DNA from: Cyclobacteriaceae bacterium
GTDB taxonomy: Bacteria; Bacteroidota; Bacteroidia; Cytophagales; Cyclobacteriaceae
Assembly (NCBI GenBank): GCA_025055435.1
Contig: JANWWN010000010.1
Span: 1 to 64,000 of the forward strand
Length of the DNA: 64,000 nt
Direction of reading: 5' to 3'
In this document: in pieces, positions 43,570-53,500 of the stretch
Numbering within the stretch: the stretch's first letter is position 1
Layout of the letters: every line of letters begins with the position of its first letter
Notes under the pieces: generated by a model
What the model was told of the DNA's origin: nothing
The model's database searches: none
The model's input: only the letters and a program-made list of their open reading frames with translations
Program-made: the position numbers and the translations under genes

Positions 43570-44427
43570 ATGAACCGGACCGATAAAAAAGCAAACGGCA
43601 AACTCAAAGTGGCCATACAGGGTATAGCCGGCAGTTTTCATGATGCCGCAGCCCGGAGGTATTTTGGTAATCATATTCTACCGGTTGAGTGCCTGACTTT
43701 TCAGGAGGTGTTCGAGAATCTGAAAACCGGCAGAGCCGATAAAGCGGTTGTAGCGATTGAGAATTCCATTGCCGGCAGTATTCTTCCCAACTATACCCTG
43801 TTACAACGTTATCGGTTCCGCATTTCGGGCGAGTTGTATTTGCCCATCCATTTCCACCTGATGGCACTTCGCGGAGTGAAACTGAAAGATATCCGGGTGG
43901 TGGAATCTCATCCAATGGCACTGGCGCAATGTACCGACTACCTTCATCGACTTAATGGCATACAAATCCGCGAAAGCGATGACACAGCACTGGCGGCCAA
44001 ACACATACGCGATAAAAAACTTAGGTCAACAGCAGCATTGGCGGCCGAAGCTGCCGCACAACATTATGGCCTTCAGATTTTAGCACGCAACGTTGAGACT
44101 CATCATAAAAACTTTACGCGTTTCCTTATTCTTGAACAGGAGTCAGCAGAAAAGCCACGAGCCAACAAGGCATCCATTTGCTTTGAAGTAGCTAACCGGC
44201 CCGGCAGTCTGGCCGATGTGCTCATGGTATTAAAAAGCAATAACATTAACCTTACCAAAATACAATCGGTGCCGCTCATTGGCCGGCCGCAGGAATATAC
44301 CATTCATGTGGACGTGGAATGGTCGCAGCGAAGACAATACGAAAATGCGTTGCGTCAGGTCATCCGACGGGTACATAACCTGAGCATACTGGGCGAATAC
44401 GAAAAAGGAAAAATTGAATATACATGA
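43570..44427 (+). CDS. pheA: Prephenate dehydratase
   Basis: Monofunctional prephenate dehydratase (285 residues) making phenylpyruvate. Visible motifs are IQGIAGSFHDAAARRYF, the loop VVAIENSIAGSI, the NFTRFLIL motif with catalytic Thr-Arg-Phe, and a C-terminal ACT domain (ICFEVANRPGSLADVL to ILGEY) that binds phenylalanine for feedback. No chorismate mutase domain is fused here; that activity sits at the end of the operon on the DAHP synthase. The stop overlaps the aminotransferase start by four bases. Confidence 0.95.
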   Translation: MNRTDKKANGKLKVAIQGIAGSFHDAAARRYFGNHILPVECLTFQEVFENLKTGRADKAVVAIENSIAGSILPNYTLLQRYRFRISGELYLPIHFHLMALRGVKLKDIRVVESHPMALAQCTDYLHRLNGIQIRESDDTALAAKHIRDKKLRSTAALAAEAAAQHYGLQILARNVETHHKNFTRFLILEQESAEKPRANKASICFEVANRPGSLADVLMVLKSNNINLTKIQSVPLIGRPQEYTIHVDVEWSQRRQYENALRQVIRRVHNLSILGEYEKGKIEYT

Positions 44428-45632
44428 TAAACGGTAAACACATATCTGTTGCAAAAAGAACGGAAGGTGTTGACGAGTACTACTTCAGTCGCAAACTGGC
44501 TGAGGTGCGGGCACTCAGCAAGAATGAATATCCGGTAATCAATCTGGGCATCGGCAATCCCGATTTACCACCACCTGACGAGGTAATCGATGCACTTACC
44601 GTTTCGGCCCGAAATCCGATGCATCACGGTTATCAGTCCTACACCGGTATTGCGGCACTGCGCGAAGCCATGGCCGCTTTCACCTTGCGCTTTTATGGCT
44701 ACCGGCCAGATGCGGAAAGCGAAGTTTTGCCACTTATCGGCTCGAAGGAAGGAATTGTGCACATCAGTCTTGCTTTTTTAAATGAAGGCGATGAAGTGCT
44801 TGTTCCCGACCCGGGATATCCTGCCTACGCCGCGGCTGCTAAACTGGCAGGCGCTGTTGTTAAATCATATCCGATATCCGATGCAGTGAGTCCGGTTGAT
44901 ATCGATGCGTTGCGTAACCAAGATTTAACGCGGGTTAAACTGATGTGGATTAACTTTCCGCACATGCCCACGGGCCGAACCTGCAATCGTGAAGTATTGA
45001 AAGAGTTAGTAGCACTTGCGCGTGAGAAAAAATTTTTAATCGTCAACGATAATGCCTATGCACTTATCCGAAATGCTGAACCTATCAGTCTGTTTTCGGT
45101 TGCAGGTGCTGATGAAGTGGGCATGGAATTGAACTCCTTATCGAAATCGCACAACATGGCCGGATGGCGGCTGGGATGGGTTACCGCCAGGAGTGAATTT
45201 ATCCGGCAAATACTTCGGGTAAAAAGCAATATGGATTCGGGAATGTTTCTGCCGGTTCAGCACGCAGCAGTGGCGGCTTTGCAGATCCATGATTCGTGGT
45301 TTGTTCGTCAGAATGAGATATATCACCAGCGTAGCCAAAAGATTTATCAGATGCTAAAGGAATTGAATTGCACCTGGTCTGCCGGACAGGCCGGCTTGTT
45401 TGTGTGGGCACGTTTACCGGAGCGAGTCAACGATAAGGATTTTATTGATGAATTGCTGTATGGTGCGCGGGTATTCATTACGCCTGGTTCCATTTTCGGG
45501 GACAACGGCCGGGGTTATATCCGCATATCGTTGTGCGCACCCGAAGAGAAAATAGATGAAGCCATACAACGAATCAGGAAGTGGAAGCAGCAAGCGGTTC
45601 TGCATCCGGAATCAATAACAGTAAAAAGTTAA
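44424..45632 (+). CDS. Class I/II aminotransferase, probably aromatic
   Basis: PLP fold-type I aminotransferase (402 residues). The N-terminal INLGIGNPDLPPPDEV, YQSYTGIAALREAMA and the PLP-Lys241 motif SLSKSHNMAGWRLGW are typical of the aspartate/LL-DAP/aromatic group. Between prephenate dehydratase and prephenate dehydrogenase, its likely task is transamination of phenylpyruvate and hydroxyphenylpyruvate to Phe and Tyr; specificity is inferred from context. Overlaps pheA by four bases. Confidence 0.9.
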   Translation: MINGKHISVAKRTEGVDEYYFSRKLAEVRALSKNEYPVINLGIGNPDLPPPDEVIDALTVSARNPMHHGYQSYTGIAALREAMAAFTLRFYGYRPDAESEVLPLIGSKEGIVHISLAFLNEGDEVLVPDPGYPAYAAAAKLAGAVVKSYPISDAVSPVDIDALRNQDLTRVKLMWINFPHMPTGRTCNREVLKELVALAREKKFLIVNDNAYALIRNAEPISLFSVAGADEVGMELNSLSKSHNMAGWRLGWVTARSEFIRQILRVKSNMDSGMFLPVQHAAVAALQIHDSWFVRQNEIYHQRSQKIYQMLKELNCTWSAGQAGLFVWARLPERVNDKDFIDELLYGARVFITPGSIFGDNGRGYIRISLCAPEEKIDEAIQRIRKWKQQAVLHPESITVKS

Positions 45633-45636
45633 CACG

Positions 45637-46518
45637 ATGAAGGCAACGGTAATAGGAATAGGATTGATTGGCGGCTCGTTGGCTCTGGAGATGCGTAAAA
45701 GCAAACGCTTCACGGAAATTTATGGAGTAGATGAATCGGCCGAACACGGTAAACAGGCTGTACAACTGGGCTTGGTGGATGAAGTGCTGCCTTTATCAGA
45801 AGGTTTAAACCGGGCCGATGTGGTGGTGTTAGCCATACCGGTTAATGCCATCGTTCGGATGTTGCCCCAGGTGCTCGATAGCATCCATCCGCAAACGATG
45901 GTGTTCGATACCGGTTCAACAAAAGGCGCCATTTGTAAATCGGTTAAGCAGCACCCGAACCGCGGGCGCTTTGTGGCAGCACACCCCATTGCCGGAACGG
46001 AAAATTCCGGACCCACAGCCGCTTTTAACAGTTTATTTCAGGGTAAGGTGAATATCGTGTGCGAAAAAGAAATGTCCGATGAAGATGCGCTTCAACTCGC
46101 TACGCAGTTGTTTGCATCAGCCGGTATGCGAACGGTTTTTATGGAGCCGGATGAACATGACCGTCACCTGGCGTATGTTTCGCACTTGTCGCATGTAAGT
46201 TCCTTCCTGCTCGGACAAACCGTGTTGGATATCGAACAAAACGAAAAACACATTTCGATGCTGGCCGGCAGTGGTTTTGCTTCTACCGTCAGGCTGGCCA
46301 AGAGTTCGCCTGCCATGTGGGCGCCTATCTTCGAACAGAACCGCGAGTATTTAAGTCAGGCGCTGCAGGAATACATCCTGCACCTTCAGCGGTTTCAATA
46401 TCATTTGATGAAAGGTAATACGCATGAGCTCTACAACATCATGCTGCAGGCCAATGAAATACGAAGAATTTTAAACGGAATACCCAATACCATCAACGAA
46501 AAAACACTTGTATCATGA
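45637..46518 (+). CDS. tyrA: Prephenate dehydrogenase
   Basis: NAD(P)-dependent enzyme (293 residues) converting prephenate to hydroxyphenylpyruvate. The Rossmann motif VIGIGLIGGSLALEM starts the protein; FDTGSTKGAIC, HPIAGTENSGP and HVSHLSHVSSFLL are the prephenate-dehydrogenase signatures. No ACT or mutase domain is fused. It follows the aminotransferase by four bases and overlaps the DAHP synthase gene by four bases (ATGA). Confidence 0.94.
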   Translation: MKATVIGIGLIGGSLALEMRKSKRFTEIYGVDESAEHGKQAVQLGLVDEVLPLSEGLNRADVVVLAIPVNAIVRMLPQVLDSIHPQTMVFDTGSTKGAICKSVKQHPNRGRFVAAHPIAGTENSGPTAAFNSLFQGKVNIVCEKEMSDEDALQLATQLFASAGMRTVFMEPDEHDRHLAYVSHLSHVSSFLLGQTVLDIEQNEKHISMLAGSGFASTVRLAKSSPAMWAPIFEQNREYLSQALQEYILHLQRFQYHLMKGNTHELYNIMLQANEIRRILNGIPNTINEKTLVS

Positions 46519-47627
46519 AACAGGAAATGAACATTCAGCCATTACTGGATATGACCGGAAAATCCACACGCCCGATTATCATATCCGGACCGTGCAGTGC
46601 TGAGACGCGCGACCAGGTACTGGCTACTGCTCGCCAGCTGGCCGCCACCGGAATTGTGCACGTATTGCGTGCCGGCATCTGGAAGCCGCGCACCCGTCCC
46701 GGACACTTTGAAGGCGCAGGCGAGGAGGGGCTGGCCTGGCTTATCGAGGCCAAAGAAGAAACGGGCCTTCCCGTTGCCACCGAAGTGGCTACCGCCCGTC
46801 ATGTGGAGTTGTGTCTGAAGGCCGGTGTCGATGTGTTATGGGTAGGTGCACGTACAACGGTTAATCCGTTTTCAGTACAGGAAATAGCCGATGCCCTGCG
46901 AGGTGTGGATGTGCCCGTGTTGGTAAAGAATCCGGTAAATCCCGATCTGGAATTATGGATTGGCGCCCTCGAACGTATTCATAAGGCAGGCATTACGCGG
47001 TTGGCTGCCATACATCGCGGCTTTTCTTCTTTCGAAAAAGGACCATTCCGCAATGCACCGCTGTGGGATATTGCCATCGATCTGAAGACCAGATTTCCGG
47101 AGCTTCCTCTTATTTGCGACCCGAGTCATATTTGCGGTTCGCGCGATTTGATTCCCTTTATCGCGCAAAAAGCACTCGACCTGGATATGGCCGGTCTGAT
47201 GATTGAAAGCCATATACACCCCGATGCGGCCTGGAGCGATGCCAAACAACAGGTAACGCCGGCCGTACTGCGCACCCTCGTTGCCGGGTTAGTCAGGCGA
47301 CAACCGGAAGTACCACAGGCCGGTAACGATAATGTGCTGGCACAACTCCGCGACCAGATTGATAAGCTGGATGATGAAATCATGCAGCGCCTGGCAGAGC
47401 GCATGAAGATCTCCAGGAAAATAGGGGCCTATAAAAAAGACAACAACATCACGATTTTACAGGTGAGCCGGTGGGAGGAGATTATCCATACCCGCGTGGC
47501 GTTAGGACTCGCTATGGGCCTGGCAGACAGTTTCTCGCGCGATTTGTTAAAGCTCATTCACCAGGAGTCCATCCGCGTGCAGGAAGAGGTGATGAATGCT
47601 CCTGCTTCCGGTGATAGTAAGCGATAG
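46515..47627 (+). CDS. Bifunctional DAHP synthase / chorismate mutase
   Basis: Fusion enzyme (370 residues) joining the first shikimate step to chorismate mutase. The N-terminal type I-beta DAHP synthase has ISGPCSAETRDQV, RAGIWKPRTRPGHFEG, KNPVNPDLELWIGAL and the metal His motif DPSHICGS. The C-terminal AroQ-type chorismate mutase (about residue 275 on) reads LRDQIDKLDDEIMQRLAERM. A mutase on the C terminus is the Bacteroidota arrangement, the reverse of the Bacillus order, and lets chorismate-derived products control the entry enzyme. It ends the operon. Confidence 0.94.
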   Translation: MKQEMNIQPLLDMTGKSTRPIIISGPCSAETRDQVLATARQLAATGIVHVLRAGIWKPRTRPGHFEGAGEEGLAWLIEAKEETGLPVATEVATARHVELCLKAGVDVLWVGARTTVNPFSVQEIADALRGVDVPVLVKNPVNPDLELWIGALERIHKAGITRLAAIHRGFSSFEKGPFRNAPLWDIAIDLKTRFPELPLICDPSHICGSRDLIPFIAQKALDLDMAGLMIESHIHPDAAWSDAKQQVTPAVLRTLVAGLVRRQPEVPQAGNDNVLAQLRDQIDKLDDEIMQRLAERMKISRKIGAYKKDNNITILQVSRWEEIIHTRVALGLAMGLADSFSRDLLKLIHQESIRVQEEVMNAPASGDSKR

Positions 47628-47642
47628 GCAACCCGTGGTTGG

Positions 47643-48554
47643 TTAATCATTCGTTTGCGTTATGAACTTTTCTAATATCGCATTATACTGGCGGGCGTGG
47701 CTGAGATAAGGAAAGTGGCCCTGGGCATTTAACGTAACCACACGTGCAGTCGGATAGCGTGCCTTCAGTGCTTCGCGAAGGGATGATGATACCAGCGGGT
47801 CATTATCCGATTCAATAATCTGTACGGGTATGCTGTCGGGAACAGGTGTATCAAAATAATCAACTACACAATGATAACGCGCCAGCAGATTTTGCTTATT
47901 CACCTTAGTGCCCAACAGGGTAAGTAGGAATGCCGTGGCAGTGGGTGAATTGCCCGAAGCCGGCAGTATTTCTTCCTCATAACGATTGCGCATCTGACCG
48001 ATTACCAGCCACTCGGGCAAAATACGAAGCAGGCGAATCAATCCGGCATTCTTTTCCTTAATCTCCGTGTTTGGCGGAAAAGTATTACCCAGTGAAACCA
48101 TCAACACCCTGTCAGGGTAGTTTGCTGTCAGGTACTGGGCCAGATATCCCCCCAGCGAACTTCCGATAACCACCGCGCGCTGTACGGCTTCTTTATCTAA
48201 AATGCCAACTATTCCGCTACCCAAATCTTTTAAACTGTGTACCGGCGGATATTCGACACTGATTATCCGGTATCGGTTTTTAAAATGACTGATCTGTTGA
48301 AACCAGATATCGTAACTGCCACCCATGCCATGCAGGAACAATAAGGTAGTATCGCCCCGGCCCGTAACCAGATAAGTCCAGGTTGGTCCGCTTGCGGTAA
48401 TTTGTTGAACCGGCTCCTGACGTACCTGATTGAGCTGAGTGAAAACGGAATCGGGATAGAGAGTTTCAAGATTAACCCGCTTTACCGGGTAGAGATAGAA
48501 AATGGCCAGCCCGGTAACGATTAGTAATAGAATGAGAATAATTTTTGCCCGCAT
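47643..48554 (-). CDS. Alpha/beta hydrolase, membrane-anchored
   Basis: Hydrolase of 303 residues with an N-terminal membrane helix (IILILLLIVTGLAIFYLYP). The fold signatures are LLFLHGMGGSYDIW for the oxyanion loop, the nucleophile elbow IGSSLGGYL, ESDNDPLVSSSL near the acid residue, and a final GHFPYLSHA with the catalytic His. Substrate unknown. I use the ATG at 48554; a start seven codons upstream would overlap the promoter box. It is convergent with the phe operon, 15 bp apart. Confidence 0.87.
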   Translation of the reverse strand: MRAKIILILLLIVTGLAIFYLYPVKRVNLETLYPDSVFTQLNQVRQEPVQQITASGPTWTYLVTGRGDTTLLFLHGMGGSYDIWFQQISHFKNRYRIISVEYPPVHSLKDLGSGIVGILDKEAVQRAVVIGSSLGGYLAQYLTANYPDRVLMVSLGNTFPPNTEIKEKNAGLIRLLRILPEWLVIGQMRNRYEEEILPASGNSPTATAFLLTLLGTKVNKQNLLARYHCVVDYFDTPVPDSIPVQIIESDNDPLVSSSLREALKARYPTARVVTLNAQGHFPYLSHARQYNAILEKFITQTND

Positions 48555-48563
48555 AGTTTTAAT

Positions 48564-48571
48564 CAAAGGTA
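48564..48571 (-). promoter_or_regulatory. Promoter -7 box of the alpha/beta hydrolase gene
   Basis: Exact TACCTTTG on the minus strand, nine bases upstream of the ATG at 48554. No clear TTTG is seen 19-21 nt further upstream. This supports the choice of the downstream start codon. Confidence 0.5.
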
Positions 48572-48657
48572 GCAACGGAAAGATATTTTTAATACCGGCA
48601 TTCAGCTATTTGATAAATAATGATGTGATTTGGGTAACATTTAATTTTTATTGGGTC

Positions 48658-49356
48658 ATGTTCCGCCTTTTAGTCATTGCCTGGATGATCATTATCCGGG
48701 TTCCTCAGCGCGATCAAAAGCCAACAGAAAAGGACTATTTGCTGGGCAGGTTTGATCCTTCAGCCGATGCCCGTTTTGTAAAACCCGATGATCAATACAC
48801 GACCGGGGCTGCCCGATCCCAGTATCTAAGAAAAGAAACATATGCCGCATTTGTCAGCATGGCGGAAGCGGCAAAAAAGGATGGCGTGCAACTGGTTATT
48901 GTTTCGGCTACGCGGAATTTTGAAACACAAAAAATCATCTGGGAAAGAAAATGGAATGATGAGTCGGCTATCCGTAATCCGGCCGATCGGGCACGAAAAA
49001 TTCTGCAATACTCATCCATGCCGGGCACTTCACGTCATCATTGGGGAACAGACCTCGACTTAAACAGCCTGAATAATGAATACTTTGCATCGGGTGAGGG
49101 ACGAAAGGTATATCAATGGCTTACCACGCATGCTGCCCAATTTGGATTTTGTCAGCCTTACACTTCGAAATCAACAGGACGTACGGGGTATGAGGAGGAA
49201 AAGTGGCATTGGTCGTACACGCCATTGTCCAGACCGTTTCTGTGTGAGTATGAAGCCTTGATACAAATTCCGGATATTACCGGTTTTGCAGGCAGTGAGA
49301 CAGCCGCAGAACTGGATGTCATTACCAATTATGTTGCCGGCGTGGCCTGCCGGTAA
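48658..49356 (+). CDS. M15-family D-alanyl-D-alanine carboxypeptidase (VanY-like)
   Basis: Exported peptidoglycan peptidase of 232 residues. After an N-terminal helix (LLVIAWMIIIRV) comes the VanY/DacB fold: VIVSATRNFETQKIIWERKW, zinc ligands His and Asp in TSRHHWGTDLDLNSL, and the third His in EEKWHWSYTPL. It probably trims the terminal D-Ala of stem peptides. The ATG at 48658 is used because the longer frame runs into the divergent hydrolase gene. The 3' ends of this and the minus-strand MscS gene overlap by 28 bp. Confidence 0.88.
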   Translation: MFRLLVIAWMIIIRVPQRDQKPTEKDYLLGRFDPSADARFVKPDDQYTTGAARSQYLRKETYAAFVSMAEAAKKDGVQLVIVSATRNFETQKIIWERKWNDESAIRNPADRARKILQYSSMPGTSRHHWGTDLDLNSLNNEYFASGEGRKVYQWLTTHAAQFGFCQPYTSKSTGRTGYEEEKWHWSYTPLSRPFLCEYEALIQIPDITGFAGSETAAELDVITNYVAGVACR

Positions 49357-50414
49357 GCCTGACTGTCTTTTTGATGAACGAAAAGTGTTTGCGTAGGGAA
49401 GGCAAACTCAATGCCCTCCTTTTCAAAGGCTTCGTAAATTTTATAATTCACATCCTGCACAATATCCATGTACTGGTTATACTCCGGACTTTGCACAAAG
49501 AACACCACTTCAAAATTCAGGCTGTATGGACCATAGGCTGCAAAGTGAACGCGGTCGGGATTGGTAAGAGGCTCCTTAACGATGATATCTGTGATGATTT
49601 GCGGAATTTTTTTCAGTTTCTCCAAGGGTGTACCGTACACTACGCTTATAGTGAAAATGGCACGTCGTTGCTCCATGCGTTTGAAGTTATGCAGCCGCGC
49701 ACCGGTAAGATTGGAATTCGATATGATAATCTGCTCCCCGGATATACTTTTTATTCGCGTTGTTTTTATTCCGATGTAATCAACCGTTCCGCGTTTATCA
49801 TCCACTACTATGAAATCGCCTACTTCAAAGGGACGGTCAAAGAAAATTACGAAGTAATTAAATAAGTCGCCCAGAATGTTTTGTGCAGCCAGCGCTATTG
49901 CAATACCGCCGATTCCCAAACCGGTTATAATCGCAGTAACATTATAACCCAGGTTGTCGAACAGAAACACAAAGGCAGTTACCCAAACAGCTACGTTAAT
50001 CACGATCATAATGCCGGTAATCTGTTTGAGTTTGGCCTCACCGTTTTCCTGTTTCAGCACGTAGGACTCCAGCAGCTTACGGATGACTGTCAGAATAATC
50101 CGGACAACGAAGTAGGTAATGACCACCGTGGTGACGGTGGTTACCAGGCGCGAAATTTTTTCGGAAAGGTGGAGGTAATGGATGCCCCAGTATATAATTA
50201 CAAAATTCAGGATGGGAAGGCCGAAGCGCTCCAGCCCCATCACCAGGTAGTCGTCAAATTTATTATCCGTCTTTGCCGACCACTTTTTGAGATGGTTTAA
50301 CAGCGTTTTGCGGAACAGGCGCAGCAGAACCATTCCGCCCAGTATAATGCCCAAAGCAATCAGGTATTCTTTAACCGTATTACCCCAGTATACTTCCTTC
50401 AGGAAATCGTTCAT
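49329..50414 (-). CDS. MscS-family mechanosensitive ion channel
   Basis: Membrane channel of 361 residues. Helices span roughly 15-180, ending in the pore-lining glycine/alanine helix (ITGLGIGGIAIALAAQNILGDLF), followed by the MscS beta domain FDRPFEVGDFIVVDDKRGTVDYIGIKTTRIKS and the EQIIISNSNL motif. It releases solutes on hypo-osmotic shock. The C terminus overlaps the convergent M15 peptidase gene. Confidence 0.92.
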   Translation of the reverse strand: MNDFLKEVYWGNTVKEYLIALGIILGGMVLLRLFRKTLLNHLKKWSAKTDNKFDDYLVMGLERFGLPILNFVIIYWGIHYLHLSEKISRLVTTVTTVVITYFVVRIILTVIRKLLESYVLKQENGEAKLKQITGIMIVINVAVWVTAFVFLFDNLGYNVTAIITGLGIGGIAIALAAQNILGDLFNYFVIFFDRPFEVGDFIVVDDKRGTVDYIGIKTTRIKSISGEQIIISNSNLTGARLHNFKRMEQRRAIFTISVVYGTPLEKLKKIPQIITDIIVKEPLTNPDRVHFAAYGPYSLNFEVVFFVQSPEYNQYMDIVQDVNYKIYEAFEKEGIEFAFPTQTLFVHQKDSQAYRQATPAT

Positions 50415-50553
50415 GGCATGATGAATTAACGACGCTGTAAAACTACGAACACAAATCGGTAAATCTGGGAAAAATTATTACTGCTAATTTTTTCAACCGG
50501 AAATTCAATGAAGAGAAAAAAATGCTGAAATTGATTGGCCAAAATTCTTTTCT

Positions 50554-53500
50554 ATGAAACGCCCCTTGCTCGTTAAGCTTGCTGCAGTGCTGGTAACGGT
50601 TGTGGCAGTTGTGGTAATCTGGTTCTACGTAATACCCGGTCAGGGTAAACAAAGCCTGTCCATGGTAAATCCGGCCTTTGCCGAATTTATTTCTTCCTAT
50701 TCCGGAGGTGTGCTCTCATCCGGTTCAACCGTACGAATTGTTTTTGCCCATGATGTGGTTGACTCCACAGCGGTAGGGCAAACCGAATCGCGCACGCTGT
50801 TTGAATTTGTTCCTAAAATGAACGGCAAGGCACGTTGGCTCGACAGGCGCACGATTGAGTTTGTGCCCGATGGACGATGGCCTTCAGGTAAGCAGGTAGA
50901 GGGACGCTTCCGGCTTAACCGGATCATGACCGTTCCGGACGACCTGGCCTTTTTCATCTGGAATTTTCAAATCATGTCTCAGTACATCGATTTGACGGTT
51001 GAAAACGTGGTGCCTTATGTTAAAACTGAAATTGCGCGGTTAAAAATCGAAGGTCAGGTGGAAACAGCCGACTATGCGGAGAGCAGTGGTGTTGAAAAAT
51101 CGCTGCGCGCCACACAAGACGGCAAAGAACTTACCATAACATGGCAACATTCGGCCGAGGGCAGGCAACACCATTTTACCATAGAAGAAGTTGCGCGAAA
51201 GGAAACCGCGGGCAAAGTGCTGATTCAGCTTGACGGCACTGCGGCAGGAGTAAACACAAAACTGGAACGTGAAGTGGAAATACCTTCACTCTCCGATTTT
51301 AAAGTCACCCAGGTTTACGTTGCACAGGGCACTTCCCAACATGTTGTTATTCGTTTCTCCGATCCGTTAAATGAGTCGCAAAATCTTTTCGGGCTTATTT
51401 GGCTTTCCGGAGCCGGATCACCGGAATATCAGATTGAGCAAAACACCGTTCGTCTGTATCCGTCAACCCGTCAAACGGGTACGACTACCCTAACGATAGA
51501 AGCCGGCATTCGCAATGTGTTTAACCACCGGCTAAGTAATTCATCCACATATACCATAACCTTTGAAGAACTCAAGCCTGCCGTTCGTTTTACCGGCAAC
51601 GGTACCATCTTACCTAACTCAGAAGGCCTTATTCTCCCGTTTGAAGCGGTGAATCTCAAATCGGTCGATGTTCAGGTTATCCGCATTTTTGAAAGAAACA
51701 TTTTACAATTTCTGCAGATAAACGAAATGAGCGGGAATCAGGAGCTGCGCAGGGTAGGGAAACCGGTGTTAAAGAAAACCATCTCGCTTGAAAACGCCGG
51801 CGTAACCGACCTGGGTCGTTGGAACCGCTTTACACTGGACCTGGCTTCGCTCATCCGGCCCGAACCGGGAGCTATCTATCAGGTTCAAATCAGCTTCCGA
51901 AAATCCTATTCAGCTTATACCTGTAAAGAGCCGCTTGCAACCGAAGAAAAAATCAACGCTTTCGAGGAAACCGACTGGGATGATGAGGGTGAGTACAGCT
52001 ATTGGGATTCCTATGAGACTTATGACTATGAAGATTACGATTGGCGTGAACGCGATAATCCATGCCATTCTTCCTACTATTCCGGATCGCGGAACATCCG
52101 TAAAAATATTCTGGCTTCCGACCTGGGCATCATAGCTAAGCGTGGAGGAGATGGGAACACGGTGGTAGTGGTTACCGATTTAAAAACCACCCAGCCGCTG
52201 TCGGGTGTAACTGTTGAGTTGTACAACTTCCAGCAGCAATTAATCGGTACAGGAACCACAGGCGCTGACGGCAAAACTATTGTGCAAACCACAGCCACTC
52301 CTTTTGCCTTAATTGCCAGACAAGGTGCTCAACGCGGCTATCTGAAATTATCCGAAGCTGCCTCACTGTCCCTCAGCGCTTTTGATGTCAGTGGCCAGCA
52401 GGTTGAAAAAGCATTAAAGGGCTACTTGTATGGTGAACGCGGTGTTTGGCGCCCGGGCGATTCCATCTACATGACGTTTGTGCTGGAGGATAAACTCAAA
52501 CAACTTCCGGCTGCGCACCCGGTAATTATGGAATTACAAAATCCGGCAGGTCAGGTTGTTCAGCGGATGGTACGTACGACCAGCGAGAACGGTTTTTACT
52601 CGTTTGCCACAGCAACTGCTGCCGATGCCCCCACCGGAACCTGGACAGCACGGGTTAAGGCAGGAGGTGCGGAATTCAGGCAGCCGCTAAAAATTGAAAC
52701 GGTTAAGCCCAACCGCTTGAAAATCAATCTCAGCTTCGGAACAGATAAAATAAAAGCACCGGATACCCGCCTCAATGGCACACTTATGGTAAACTGGCTG
52801 CATGGTGCGCCCGGGCGTAATCTGCAGGCTCAGTTTGAGGTGCTGCTTAACCAGGGCTCGCTTTCGTTCCCCAAATATCCCGCATATCAGTTCAACGATC
52901 CATCGCAGGCATATTATCCTGAAGTTCAACAGATATTCGACGGATTTACCGATAGCGAAGGCAAAGCATCGTTTCAGTCGCAACTGGAAATCAGCAGCAA
53001 CCCGCCTGCCTTAATCAGCGCAGTATTCCGTGGAAGGGTTTACGAAGAGAGCGGTAACTTTTCGGTTGACCAGTTTACTATTCCGGTATTTCCTTACACC
53101 AGTTATGTTGGTTTGCGGTTGCCTGAGGGAGACAAGGCGCGAAACATGCTGCTTACCGATACCACACACAAAGTGGATGTGGTTACTGTGGATGCAGAGG
53201 GTAACCCGGTTTCGCGCGAACAAATCCGGGTTTCGTTGTACAAGTTAACATGGAGTTGGTGGTGGGACAATACCGATAACAGCGCGGTTTACCGTGCCTT
53301 TTCACAGGCCAGGGAAATAAGCACCGGTGTAATTCAGACGCGAAACGGTAAAGGTTCCTGGTCATTTAAAGTTAAATATCCTGACTGGGGCCGCTATCTG
53401 GTTCGTGTTACTGATGAAGTCTCCGGGCACAGCGCTTCGCAGGTGGTTTATATTGACTGGCCCGGTTGGGCCGGACGTGCACGTCCCGGAGCCGATGGTG

